This document shows, one piece after another, positions 23,595 through 32,138 of a DNA stretch of 64,000 bases. Both the position numbers and the translations under genes were made by a program. Each line of letters begins with the position of its first letter. Within the stretch, counting starts at the first letter, position 1. Source of the stretch: CAWACP01 sp963832965 (lineage in GTDB: Bacteria > Acidobacteriota > Terriglobia > Bryobacterales > Bryobacteraceae); the NCBI GenBank assembly GCA_963832965.1, contig CAWHVW010000003.1, positions 186,001-250,000 on the forward strand, in the 5' to 3' direction. Under the pieces are notes generated by a model. That model saw only the letters and a program-made list of their open reading frames with translations, searched no databases and was not told where the DNA came from.

Positions 23595-25814
23595 CTATGG
23601 TTTCGCTCCGGTGTACTTCACGCTTTGCGTAGTTGAAGCGCTCCCCTGCATGGCGGTGATTTTCAGCTCGCACTCGCCGGGCATGAGCGCCGCTCGCACG
23701 ACCATGGGAACGGCTCCAGTGGCATCCGCAGCCGGCAAATCCGCAGTTTGCTGTGCTTGCACCTTTCCGTCCACCAGGAGTTGCACCCCGAGCTTTGGCT
23801 TCTCCGCGCTGGCCTTGTCCGGATACACGACGAAATAAACGTATGGCTTTGAGTCCTTCGCTAAAGTGGAGGAGAGTAAAGGCGTCACGCGATCCGAGGA
23901 GAATTCAAAGGGGTCGCCGGCAGCGGCCTGACCCCTAACCGGCGCCACCTGCCCGACCACTATGACGCTGCTCAGCCCGAGTCCCTTCTGTTCGGGAATG
24001 TCGAATGGAAGCACACTGGTGCTGGCCCGGTTTCCTTCACGATCCACCACCGCCGTCTCCACGGTGTAATGCCCAAAAGGCAGGTCGAACGGATGGGTCC
24101 AGGTGATGGGCAGAGTCTGAACCGCGGCCAGTTTGTCATCGGGGATGTCGTAGGGCGAGTCCTGGCTGAACTTGTCGACGATCTGCCCATTGGCATCCTT
24201 CACCAGCGCAAGCAGGGATACGTGGAGGCGGTGATCTTTACGCTCCGGTTCCGGCACAGCCGCTAAATTGGCCGCCGGCAACTCGAACGCGACACCAACC
24301 TGGGCCGTTGCGCTCTCGGAACGGAACCGATAGACCGCCGAACGGAAATCGAAAGCATGCGGCAGCGGCTCGTTGTTTAGCGCCGTCAAACCAGCGACTT
24401 CCCACGGCGCCAGCGCCGACGAACCACGAATCTCGGGCATCGCAAAATACCCGCTACGGTTTTCGACCGAGTAATCGGCGCGAGCCAGCTTCACTTCGAT
24501 CTTCCGCAGGTGGCCATCGTACTTATCGGAGGTGGGACGATACACGGCTTCGTAGTGCGTGCCCACGTCGGCGACCAGTTGCTGAAACGGCTTTCGGAAA
24601 TCGTTGGTCCCGCCTATCAGGAAGCCGCCGGTGCCTTCTGAAAGCGCGCGGAGCGGCGCCTGCGAATCGCTGCTGCGGACGGCGTCGTTCACGTAGTCGT
24701 CCTGCCGCATCTGCTCCGCTTCAGCTCCCACCGATCCCATGGTGTTGCTCTGGCTGTTCACCGTGGCGTTGGGAAGAGGCGCTGAAATCCGACCCTGCTG
24801 CTGGCTCACCGAACCGGCATACGAGATCCCCTGATTCGCGGCCAGGGCATTGGAATTCTCGCTCAGGCCATTCGTATCCAGAGCGTAAACGCTGACGTCC
24901 GCCTGCCTCGCCTTGTTGAGAACCGTTTCGAACAACTCCGGGTCGCCATTGCTGGGAAGCCCGGGACTCAGCATCAGCACTGTTTTGTGTCCCGGCAATT
25001 GTCCGATTTGCCCGATCATCAGTTTCATCTGATCGATCGACTGCATCCCCTGGATGCCTCCAAACTCCCGCTGCTGGTCCACCAGATCCCCTTGCTGAGC
25101 TCCCGCGGCCAGACCCGTTTCCTGGGTCACGTCCAAAATCGCCGCGTTGTTCAGTTGGCCGGTGGTCAGCGTCTCCACTCCTCCACCCGTGTGCGCCGCC
25201 GTATTCGAGGTCCCCTGCACCACGTCCAAATTGGGCGTACCGTTGAGAACCGCGTCGGCCACTTTGGCCATTTGGAAGGTCCCCCCGCTGAACCCCCTGG
25301 CCGCCGCCCGCATAATTTCAGCGCGGTTTGTCGTGAATGGATAAAGCACACTCAGGCGTGAGCCAAGAGCAAAGACCCCCACCCAGGTGTCAGGTTGCCA
25401 ATTGCTCTGCAGGAATTCCTGAACGGCTCCCATGGTGAACTTCTTCATGCTTACGTCCAGATTGCCCTGATTGTGAAACACAATACACACCAGGTTGACC
25501 TTACGGAGCGGCAACGCGGGCGAACCCGGCTTCGCAGCGCCGCCGGCCGGCGCCGGCTCCACTGGGTGACCCGAGGTCAATTGGAAACTGCGGAGCTGCT
25601 GGAGGACGCCGTCCTCGTAAATCTGCACGTCGCCGGGCTTGAGATTCTTTACCAGCTTTCCGTGCTTATCCCGGACCACCAGATCCAGCGATACCTCATT
25701 TACCGTGGCATGAATGGTGGGTACCGCCTCGGCAGGAGCGGCCGTCTGCACCCCGGCGGAATCGGCAAATATCAGACAGACCGAGCACGCAAGAGCGGGA
25801 ATGAACCTCTGCAT
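23595..25814 (-). CDS. exported VWFA-related protein 3
   Basis: The protein has 739 residues from the ATG at 25814 (GGAAAGGG upstream). It has a signal peptide (MQRFIPALACSVCLIFADSA). Domain order is as in its neighbours: VNEVSLDLVVRDKHGKLVKN, an A domain with NLVCIVFHNQGNLDVSMKKF lacking DxSxS, KTVLMLSPGL, VSVYALDTNGL, then a C-terminal beta-rich half with ITWTHPFDLPFGHYTVE. It is separated from paralogue 2 by 35 bases and from paralogue 4 by 75 bases, so all are probably in one transcript. Function is unknown. Confidence 0.85.
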   Translation of the reverse strand: MQRFIPALACSVCLIFADSAGVQTAAPAEAVPTIHATVNEVSLDLVVRDKHGKLVKNLKPGDVQIYEDGVLQQLRSFQLTSGHPVEPAPAGGAAKPGSPALPLRKVNLVCIVFHNQGNLDVSMKKFTMGAVQEFLQSNWQPDTWVGVFALGSRLSVLYPFTTNRAEIMRAAARGFSGGTFQMAKVADAVLNGTPNLDVVQGTSNTAAHTGGGVETLTTGQLNNAAILDVTQETGLAAGAQQGDLVDQQREFGGIQGMQSIDQMKLMIGQIGQLPGHKTVLMLSPGLPSNGDPELFETVLNKARQADVSVYALDTNGLSENSNALAANQGISYAGSVSQQQGRISAPLPNATVNSQSNTMGSVGAEAEQMRQDDYVNDAVRSSDSQAPLRALSEGTGGFLIGGTNDFRKPFQQLVADVGTHYEAVYRPTSDKYDGHLRKIEVKLARADYSVENRSGYFAMPEIRGSSALAPWEVAGLTALNNEPLPHAFDFRSAVYRFRSESATAQVGVAFELPAANLAAVPEPERKDHRLHVSLLALVKDANGQIVDKFSQDSPYDIPDDKLAAVQTLPITWTHPFDLPFGHYTVETAVVDREGNRASTSVLPFDIPEQKGLGLSSVIVVGQVAPVRGQAAAGDPFEFSSDRVTPLLSSTLAKDSKPYVYFVVYPDKASAEKPKLGVQLLVDGKVQAQQTADLPAADATGAVPMVVRAALMPGECELKITAMQGSASTTQSVKYTGAKP

Positions 25815-25889
25815 AATTCCGACGGTTTCCCTTTCCTGCGCCAACGCTGGACCCGAAGGGCGTATCCGCAAGCCTGCGCGCGCGGAAAT

Positions 25890-28040
25890 CTATTGGTCGG
25901 CGACGGTATATTTGACGCTCTGCGTCACCGAATCGTTCCCTTGAACCGCGGTGATTTTCAGTTCGCAGTCGCCTGGTTTAACCACCGTGCCAACCACCAT
26001 GGGGACGGCGCCCGTATCGTCGGGCGCCGGCAGAGCGGCGGTCTGTTTGGCCAGCGACTCGCCCCCGACGAGAAATTCCACCTGGATCTGCGGTTTCTCC
26101 GCGCTCGACTTGTCGGGATAGACGACAAAATACACCTTCGGCTGGTCGGTGGGCTTCAGCGTGCTGGCCAGCATCGGCACCACGCGGTTCCCTCCGAACT
26201 CGAAGGGGTTGGAGGTATCCGCTTTGCCGCTGACGCTTTCGGCGTGGCTCACCAGCACAACGCTGCTAATCCCGATTCCCTTACGCTCCTCATTATCGAT
26301 CTGCAGGGTGCCGGTGCTGGCCCGGCGGCCTTCGTAGTCCACCACCGCTGTTTCCACCGTGTACTTGCCAGGACCAATCTGGAATGGGAGTGTAGCGTTC
26401 AAGGTCTGGCCTTTGGCTTGCTCCAACTTGTCGTCGGCGATGGTGAGCGGATAGTCACGGCTCAGCTTGTCCACCACCTGGCCCTTGGAATCCTTGACCA
26501 GGGCGAGTAGCGTAACGTGCAGGCGGTTTTCCTTCTGTCCGGGGATCGCAGTGGCCGTTATATTCGAACCATCCAGAGCAAAGGCTACCGCGTACTGGGA
26601 AGCAGCCCCCTCCGGGCGGAACTGATAGGCCTCGGCGCCGAAATCGAACGCATGCGGCGACGGGTTTGTGCCCAGCGCGATCAACGCCTGGGTATCGTAA
26701 GCTTTGAGGTCCTGTGGATTGGGGAGAGCGAAATACGCTTTGCGGCTTTCCACGGTGAGGCCGGCGCGCGCTTTCACTTCAATCGTGCGCAGGCGCCCAT
26801 CCCAGACATCGGACGCCGGATGATAGACGGCCTCGTAGTGCGCCCCAAGGTCGTCGACGATATGCTGAAACGGCTTTCGCATGTCGCTCCCGGATGCGAA
26901 AGCGCCGCCTGTACCCTCCGCCAGCGCACGCAAAGGAGCATCCATGTTCGAGCTGCGTACGGCGTCATGCAATACATCGCCCTCACGCGCAACGGCCGCT
27001 GCGTCATCCATTGACGTTTGGGACCCTCCTATGCCTGTGCGCGTGCTCGACGTGGCGGCGGTCTGCGTCAGGTTATTGCCGGCGCCCGCGGCGGTATTCA
27101 TGTCCAGCTCATTGATGTCAAAAGCATAGATGTTCATGTTCGCGTTGTTGGCCGAAGTAACCAGACCCTTGAACTTGTCCTGTTCCACACCGGTAGTGTT
27201 CATGCCGGTGCTGAGCAGCAGGATAGTCTTATGGCCCGGCAGGCTTCCCAGTTGCCGCAACATCCTTTGCATCTGGTCCAGAGTCTGCTGACCCGCAATC
27301 CCCCCGAATTGTTGGCGATCAGCCGCTGCCTCGCCCCGGGCCACGTTGGCGGTCTGGTCGGTGGATGCATCCGCTCCATTGACGGTTGCGTTGCTGAGTT
27401 CGCCTCCGCCAATCGTCAGAGCGCCACTACTCCCATTGGTTCCGGCCCCGCCCCCGGCGCCGGCGCCCACCACGCTCATCTCCGTCGGGTTCGCGCTGTT
27501 GACCAGCGAGGCGCTCATGGCAAAGTCCGGGTTGACGCCAGTATAGGCTCTCCGTGATGCCTGCAGCACTACATTGCGGTCCTGGGTGAACTGCTGCAAT
27601 ACAGTGAGACCCGCGCCGAGGTTGAATACGCCGACCCATGTGCCTGGCGGAAGTGGTTTCGCCATGAACTCCTCGACGGCCGCAGTAGCAAACCTGCGCG
27701 TCTTTACGTCCAGGTTGTGGAAGACGATACAGACCAGATTGCTGGTCCGCAGCGGCGTCGCCTTCTCGGCTCCGCCGGCCGGTCCCGCCGTGGTATCGCG
27801 TCCTTCGACGAAGCGCAGGGTCTCAAGTTTTTGCTCCACGCCGCCTTCCAGTATGTGGAGATCGTTAGGGCCAAGGTTGCGCACAACCTTTCCCTTGGCG
27901 TCCCGCACGATGAGATCGAGCGAGACCTCGTTTACATTAACCGTCGTCGTAGAGGGGGATTCCGGGGATTGCGCCGACAAACGCATTGCCGGGAAAAGCA
28001 GGCAAAATGCCACCGCAACAGGGAGGATGGTAGTACGCAT
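25890..28040 (-). CDS. exported VWFA-related protein 4
   Basis: The protein has 716 residues with a signal peptide (MRTTILPVAVAFCLLFPAMRLSAQ). It is the most divergent of the four: VNEVSLDLIVRDAKGKVVRN, then NDLHILEGGVEQKLETLRF. The A-domain strand is NLVCIVFHNLDVKTRRF, without a MIDAS. A glycine/alanine-rich insertion (VGAGAGGGAGTNGSSGALTIGGGE) lies near residue 200. It is first in the tandem array and is divergent from the CRTAC1 gene at 28096, so the 55-base gap must hold both promoters. TATATA stretches are visible at 28042-28050 just ahead of its start. Confidence 0.84.
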   Translation of the reverse strand: MRTTILPVAVAFCLLFPAMRLSAQSPESPSTTTVNVNEVSLDLIVRDAKGKVVRNLGPNDLHILEGGVEQKLETLRFVEGRDTTAGPAGGAEKATPLRTSNLVCIVFHNLDVKTRRFATAAVEEFMAKPLPPGTWVGVFNLGAGLTVLQQFTQDRNVVLQASRRAYTGVNPDFAMSASLVNSANPTEMSVVGAGAGGGAGTNGSSGALTIGGGELSNATVNGADASTDQTANVARGEAAADRQQFGGIAGQQTLDQMQRMLRQLGSLPGHKTILLLSTGMNTTGVEQDKFKGLVTSANNANMNIYAFDINELDMNTAAGAGNNLTQTAATSSTRTGIGGSQTSMDDAAAVAREGDVLHDAVRSSNMDAPLRALAEGTGGAFASGSDMRKPFQHIVDDLGAHYEAVYHPASDVWDGRLRTIEVKARAGLTVESRKAYFALPNPQDLKAYDTQALIALGTNPSPHAFDFGAEAYQFRPEGAASQYAVAFALDGSNITATAIPGQKENRLHVTLLALVKDSKGQVVDKLSRDYPLTIADDKLEQAKGQTLNATLPFQIGPGKYTVETAVVDYEGRRASTGTLQIDNEERKGIGISSVVLVSHAESVSGKADTSNPFEFGGNRVVPMLASTLKPTDQPKVYFVVYPDKSSAEKPQIQVEFLVGGESLAKQTAALPAPDDTGAVPMVVGTVVKPGDCELKITAVQGNDSVTQSVKYTVADQ

Positions 28041-28095
28041 GCATATATACTACTCCCGAAGCGCCCGGAATGGGGTGCGCTACACTCTCAGATAA

Positions 28096-29772
28096 ATGCG
28101 TGTTTCACGTCTGCTGGCTGCGGCCCTTGCGATAGCCGCACTGGCACTTCTGGCGGCCTCTCCCGCGCTCGGCCCCATTACATTCGAGGAAATCGCGCAG
28201 CGGGCCGGAGTCCACTTCGTAACCGACGCCGACCCGGAGCCCCTCAAGCATCAGCCCGAGACGATGGTGGCCGGTGTGGCGGTGCTCGACTATGACGGCG
28301 ATGGGTACCTGGATGTCTATTTCGTGAACGGCGCGGGAATGCCTTCTCTGATCAAGGAGGGGCCGCAGTACAAGAACCGCCTCTTCCGCAACAACCACAA
28401 CCTCACCTTCACTGACGTCACCGACCAGGCCGGCCTCGGGGGAGCGGGCTACGGCATGGGCGTCGCGGTCGGCGATTACGACAATGACGGTCGGCCGGAC
28501 CTGTACCTCGCCAACGTCAACGGCAACCAGTTGTTTCACAACAACGGCAACGGCACGTTCACCGATGTAACCGCGAAAGCCGGGGTAGGTGGAGGCTCTT
28601 ATCAGGGCCGGAAGATGTGGTCCACATCCGCCGCGTGGCTGGATTATAACAACGATGGGAAGCTGGACCTGTTCGTATCGAATTACTGCCAATGGGATCC
28701 GGGCACCGAGAAGCCCTGCCTGCAGAACGGCGCTCATACGTTCTGTAACCCGCGGGCTTACGGACCGCTTCCGCACACGCTGTACCGCAACAATGGAGAC
28801 GGCACGTTTACCGATGTCTCCGCCGAGGTGGGCCTTGACAAGTCTCTCGGCCGGGGGATGGGCGTAGCCATCGCCGACTATGACGGCGATGGATTCACGG
28901 ATGTCTTCGTGGCCAACGACGCCGCGCCCAATCAGCTCTTCCATAACATCGGCGGAAAGCGGTTTGAGGAGGTGGCGCTCGACGCCGGAGTGGCCATGGC
29001 GGAATCGGGCAACGCGATTTCCGGCATGGGGGCGGACTTTCGGGATGTGTCCAACACGGGCCGGCCCGATCTCTGGATTACCGCTCTGGAGAAGCAGACT
29101 TTCCCGTTCTACCGAAACCTGGGCCACGGCCAGTTCATCGAGGGCACGGCGTTCGCCGGTCTGGGACTGGAGACGGCCGGAATGTCCGGCTGGTCGAACG
29201 GCATTTTCGATCTGGACAACGACGGCTGGAAGGACTTGTTCGTGGCACGGTCCAACGTACTGGACAACGTAGAGTTATTCTCGGCTCGGCATCACGACGA
29301 GCCGAACGCGGTGTTTCGCAATCTGGGCAACGGCAAGTTTCAGAACGTAAGCGCCACCGCCGGACCCGACTTTCAGCTTCCGGCGGTCCACCGGGGAACC
29401 GCTTTCGGCGATCTGGACAACGACGGCCGCATCGACGTCGTGGTCAGCGTGCTTAACGGACAGGCGAAAATCTTTCACAACACCACGCGCAACAGCAATC
29501 ACTGGCTGCTGCTCAACCTCCGCGGCACGAAGAGCAACCGTATGGGCATCGGCGCCAGAATCCAACTCACCGCGGCGGACGGTTCGGTGCAGTATAACCA
29601 CGTGACCACCAGCGCCGGTTATGCATCATCCAGCGATTCGCGCGTGCATTTTGGTCTGGGATCGTCCGCTTCGGCCAGGGAGATTCAGATCATGTGGCCC
29701 AGCGGCATCCGGCAGGTTCTCCATAACGTGGCCGCCGACCGCATCGTTCCTGTCACCGAGCCGAATCCGTAG
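28096..29772 (+). CDS. exported CRTAC1-family protein (VCBS repeats plus ASPIC/UnbV), copy 1
   Basis: The protein has 558 residues with a signal peptide (MRVSRLLAAALAIAALALLAASPALG). Seven or more FG-GAP/VCBS blades follow, each with a calcium-loop pattern such as LDYDGDGYLDVYFVNG, GDYDNDGRPDLYLANV and ADYDGDGFTDVFVAND, forming a beta-propeller. The C-terminal ASPIC/UnbV region has GIGARIQLTAADGSVQYNHV and IQIMWPSGIRQVL. The protein is probably secreted or on the surface and binds calcium; the ligand is unknown. Its last 20 bases overlap the end of the TPR gene read from the other strand. Confidence 0.9.
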   Translation: MRVSRLLAAALAIAALALLAASPALGPITFEEIAQRAGVHFVTDADPEPLKHQPETMVAGVAVLDYDGDGYLDVYFVNGAGMPSLIKEGPQYKNRLFRNNHNLTFTDVTDQAGLGGAGYGMGVAVGDYDNDGRPDLYLANVNGNQLFHNNGNGTFTDVTAKAGVGGGSYQGRKMWSTSAAWLDYNNDGKLDLFVSNYCQWDPGTEKPCLQNGAHTFCNPRAYGPLPHTLYRNNGDGTFTDVSAEVGLDKSLGRGMGVAIADYDGDGFTDVFVANDAAPNQLFHNIGGKRFEEVALDAGVAMAESGNAISGMGADFRDVSNTGRPDLWITALEKQTFPFYRNLGHGQFIEGTAFAGLGLETAGMSGWSNGIFDLDNDGWKDLFVARSNVLDNVELFSARHHDEPNAVFRNLGNGKFQNVSATAGPDFQLPAVHRGTAFGDLDNDGRIDVVVSVLNGQAKIFHNTTRNSNHWLLLNLRGTKSNRMGIGARIQLTAADGSVQYNHVTTSAGYASSSDSRVHFGLGSSASAREIQIMWPSGIRQVLHNVAADRIVPVTEPNP

Positions 29773-30904
29773 CGCCCTCGCCGCTCATGCCTGGAGGACT
29801 TGTCACCATTAGCGGATCCTGCTGCTCTTTCAAACGCACGTACTCGTCCTTCTCTCGTTTTGCGTCCTCTTTCCGGCCGCTCAGGCGGTAAGCCTGCTCC
29901 AGCAGGAAATGTATGGAGTCGTTGCTGGGCTGCTGCTTCACCGCGGCCTCCAGTTCCGGCATGGCTTTCTCGGGCTCGCCCATGCTGAGGTACGCCTGTC
30001 CGATGGCCGTCTGGCTGATCCAACGATCCCTGGCAGGCCCCAGGCGCATCGCCTTCCGCGCAGATTCGATAGCCGCTTCGGGCTCACCATTCCTCGTCTT
30101 CAGGAAGGCGACGACCAGCATGGAAGGCCAGTGCTCGGGGTTAGCCTTCAGCTCTTTTTCGAACTCCGCCAACGCGACATGCTGATCGAGCTCCATCTGG
30201 TATACGCCATAGGCATAATGAACGCCGGGGTCGTCGGGGTATTTCGCCATCAGTTCGCGGAACCCTTCCGTGGCCTCCGTGGACATACGGTTCCGGTTAG
30301 CCCAGGCCGCTTTGCCCACGAGATCGACGACCGCCCGCTCGCGCGCGGATAACGTCTCAGGCGTCCGCCCCAACGTCAGCTCGCAAAGACCGATCGCCTG
30401 GATCAATTCCGGAGTGTTCACGTTCTTGCCCGCGAGGGGCCCCACCTGCGCAAGCGCTTCGTCATAAGCTTGCGCGCGAATCAGCACCAGAGCGGCGTGC
30501 ACCCGCACCACGGTCTCGAACTGGATGTTCGGCCCCAGCCCCAGCGCTTCTCCTTTGCCGATATCAATGAGGGCCTGGTTGAAGTCCCCGAGCGCGTATT
30601 CCGCCAGCCCGAGGAACCCATACTCCGTGCCGTTTTGCGGCGCCACTGCGATCCCCTTCCGGAAGGCATCACGGGCCTCGGCGTATCGCTGCAATGCATA
30701 CAGGTCGCTCGCCATATATAGCCAGCCTTCCGGCCATGATGGGCGCATGTCAAGGGCCTTTTGGAACAGCGACACTGCTTCGGCGGGGTTGCTGTCCACT
30801 TCCGACAGGGCGCGTGCGGAAAGATCGTCAAAGCTCACAGGCGGGGGATTCTGTGCCGATAACAGACTTGCTAACAATAGGGCGCTGGCGCACAGAGGCT
30901 TCAT
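29753..30904 (-). CDS. exported TPR-repeat protein, partner of CRTAC1 copy 1
   Basis: The protein has 383 residues from the ATG at 30904, which opens the signal peptide MKPLCASALLLASLLSAQ; longer in-frame starts run antisense to the neighbouring gene. Tetratricopeptide repeats cover most of the chain (AEAVSLFQKALDMRPSWPEGWLYMASDLYALQRY, EKAMPELEAAVKQQPSNDSIHFLLEQAYRLSG). TPR proteins act as interaction scaffolds. It is convergent with, and overlaps by 20 bases, the CRTAC1 gene at 28096, and is divergent from another TPR gene 87 bases away. Confidence 0.85.
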   Translation of the reverse strand: MKPLCASALLLASLLSAQNPPPVSFDDLSARALSEVDSNPAEAVSLFQKALDMRPSWPEGWLYMASDLYALQRYAEARDAFRKGIAVAPQNGTEYGFLGLAEYALGDFNQALIDIGKGEALGLGPNIQFETVVRVHAALVLIRAQAYDEALAQVGPLAGKNVNTPELIQAIGLCELTLGRTPETLSARERAVVDLVGKAAWANRNRMSTEATEGFRELMAKYPDDPGVHYAYGVYQMELDQHVALAEFEKELKANPEHWPSMLVVAFLKTRNGEPEAAIESARKAMRLGPARDRWISQTAIGQAYLSMGEPEKAMPELEAAVKQQPSNDSIHFLLEQAYRLSGRKEDAKREKDEYVRLKEQQDPLMVTSPPGMSGEGATDSAR

Positions 30905-30991
30905 CGGTAGTGGCGTTCCCCATTTTACCTTGTCATTTCGTTGTGGTCCGGTATTGTATCCCGCAGACGCCCGTCCGTTATCCTGAAGTGG

Positions 30992-32086
30992 ATGCGCGTT
31001 TTCGCCCTGATGGCGTTCCTGATCTGTACAGGCCTCGCGCAGGATGCCACCCCCGAGCAACTTTTCCACGACGCCGTGGAAGCCCAGAAGGGCGGCGACT
31101 ACGAACTCGCCGTTCGGAAATACCAGGCGCTGATCGCTCTTCGGCCCGACGTCGCCGAAGTGCGCGCCAACCTGGGCGCAGCCCTGACTCACCTTGGCCG
31201 TTTCGACGAGGCCATTGCGCAATACGAAAGCGCCCTCGCCATCAAGCCGGACCAGCTCCAGATTCGTATGAACCTCGCCCTGGCGTACTACAAGGCCGGC
31301 CGCATTACCCAGGCCGCGACGGAATTCGCCACTCTTCACGCCAGTGCGCCGGCAGAGAAGCAGATTACCCTGTTGCTGGCCGACTGCTGGTTGCAGCAGG
31401 GCGACGACAGCAAGGTCATAGATTTGCTCGGGCCTCTTGACAACGACTATCGCGACGACATGGCCTTCTCCTATCTCTACGGGTCCGCGCTGATGCGGAG
31501 CAACCACATGGATCGTGGCCAGGAGGTGATGGATCGCATTCTGAAGAACGGCGACTCGGCCGAGGCCCGCGTGCTGATGGCCACCGCACGCATGCGCCGC
31601 GAGGACAACATTGGCGCGAGAAAAGACCTTGAACGCGCCCTCGAACTGAATCCCACATTGCCTGGAGTTCACTCGTTGTATGGGACGGTTCTCTACCTTA
31701 TGGAAGACGCCGGCTCACTTCCCGCCTTCCAAAAGGAACTGGAGATTAATCCCAACGACTTCACGGCTAACCTCCGCGTTGGCCTTGCGGCGCTGCACGA
31801 TCTCAAGTTCGATGAAGCGGAATCGCATCTCCGGCGGGCCCTGGCGGTGCGGCCTCAGGATCCTACCGCGCTGCTGGAATTCGCCAACCTCCTGACCGCG
31901 CAAGACAAGCGGGAGGATGCCTGTCGCGTCCTCGAGGACCTGGTCAAACGCTACCCGGAATTTCGCGAGGCGCATGTTATGCTCGCCGCCAACTATTATC
32001 GGCTGCATCGGAAGGCCGACGGCGACGCCGAGAGCGCCATTATTAAGAAGCTGAACCCCAAACCGGACCTCAACCCCGCGCACTAG
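30992..32086 (+). CDS. exported TPR-repeat protein, partner of CRTAC1 copy 2
   Basis: The protein has 364 residues from the ATG at 30992, which starts a signal peptide (MRVFALMAFLICTGLAQ). The mature part opens TPEQLFHDAVEAQKGGDYELAVRKYQALIALRPD and continues through about nine TPR units. The opening is closely matched by the gene at 33893 (TPEQLFHDAVAAQRRGDDAEAVSKYQ), so they are paralogues. It converges on the CRTAC1 gene at 32139 with a 52-base gap. The role is probably a scaffold for a surface or periplasmic assembly, inferred from pairing. Confidence 0.85.
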   Translation: MRVFALMAFLICTGLAQDATPEQLFHDAVEAQKGGDYELAVRKYQALIALRPDVAEVRANLGAALTHLGRFDEAIAQYESALAIKPDQLQIRMNLALAYYKAGRITQAATEFATLHASAPAEKQITLLLADCWLQQGDDSKVIDLLGPLDNDYRDDMAFSYLYGSALMRSNHMDRGQEVMDRILKNGDSAEARVLMATARMRREDNIGARKDLERALELNPTLPGVHSLYGTVLYLMEDAGSLPAFQKELEINPNDFTANLRVGLAALHDLKFDEAESHLRRALAVRPQDPTALLEFANLLTAQDKREDACRVLEDLVKRYPEFREAHVMLAANYYRLHRKADGDAESAIIKKLNPKPDLNPAH

Positions 32087-32102
32087 CCATTCACTGGCCC
32101 CT

Positions 32103-32124
32103 CTCCGTTACCGTCGCGGTTCGG
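32103..32124. repeat. dispersed 22-bp repeat, copy A
   Basis: The 22 bases from CTCCGTTACC to CGCGGTTCGG are identical to 44663-44684. The repeat contains the small palindrome ACCG-TCG-CGGT and sits in the 52-base gap between convergent TPR and CRTAC1 genes. Confidence 0.6.
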
Positions 32125-32138
32125 AAGCCACCGAAGAA

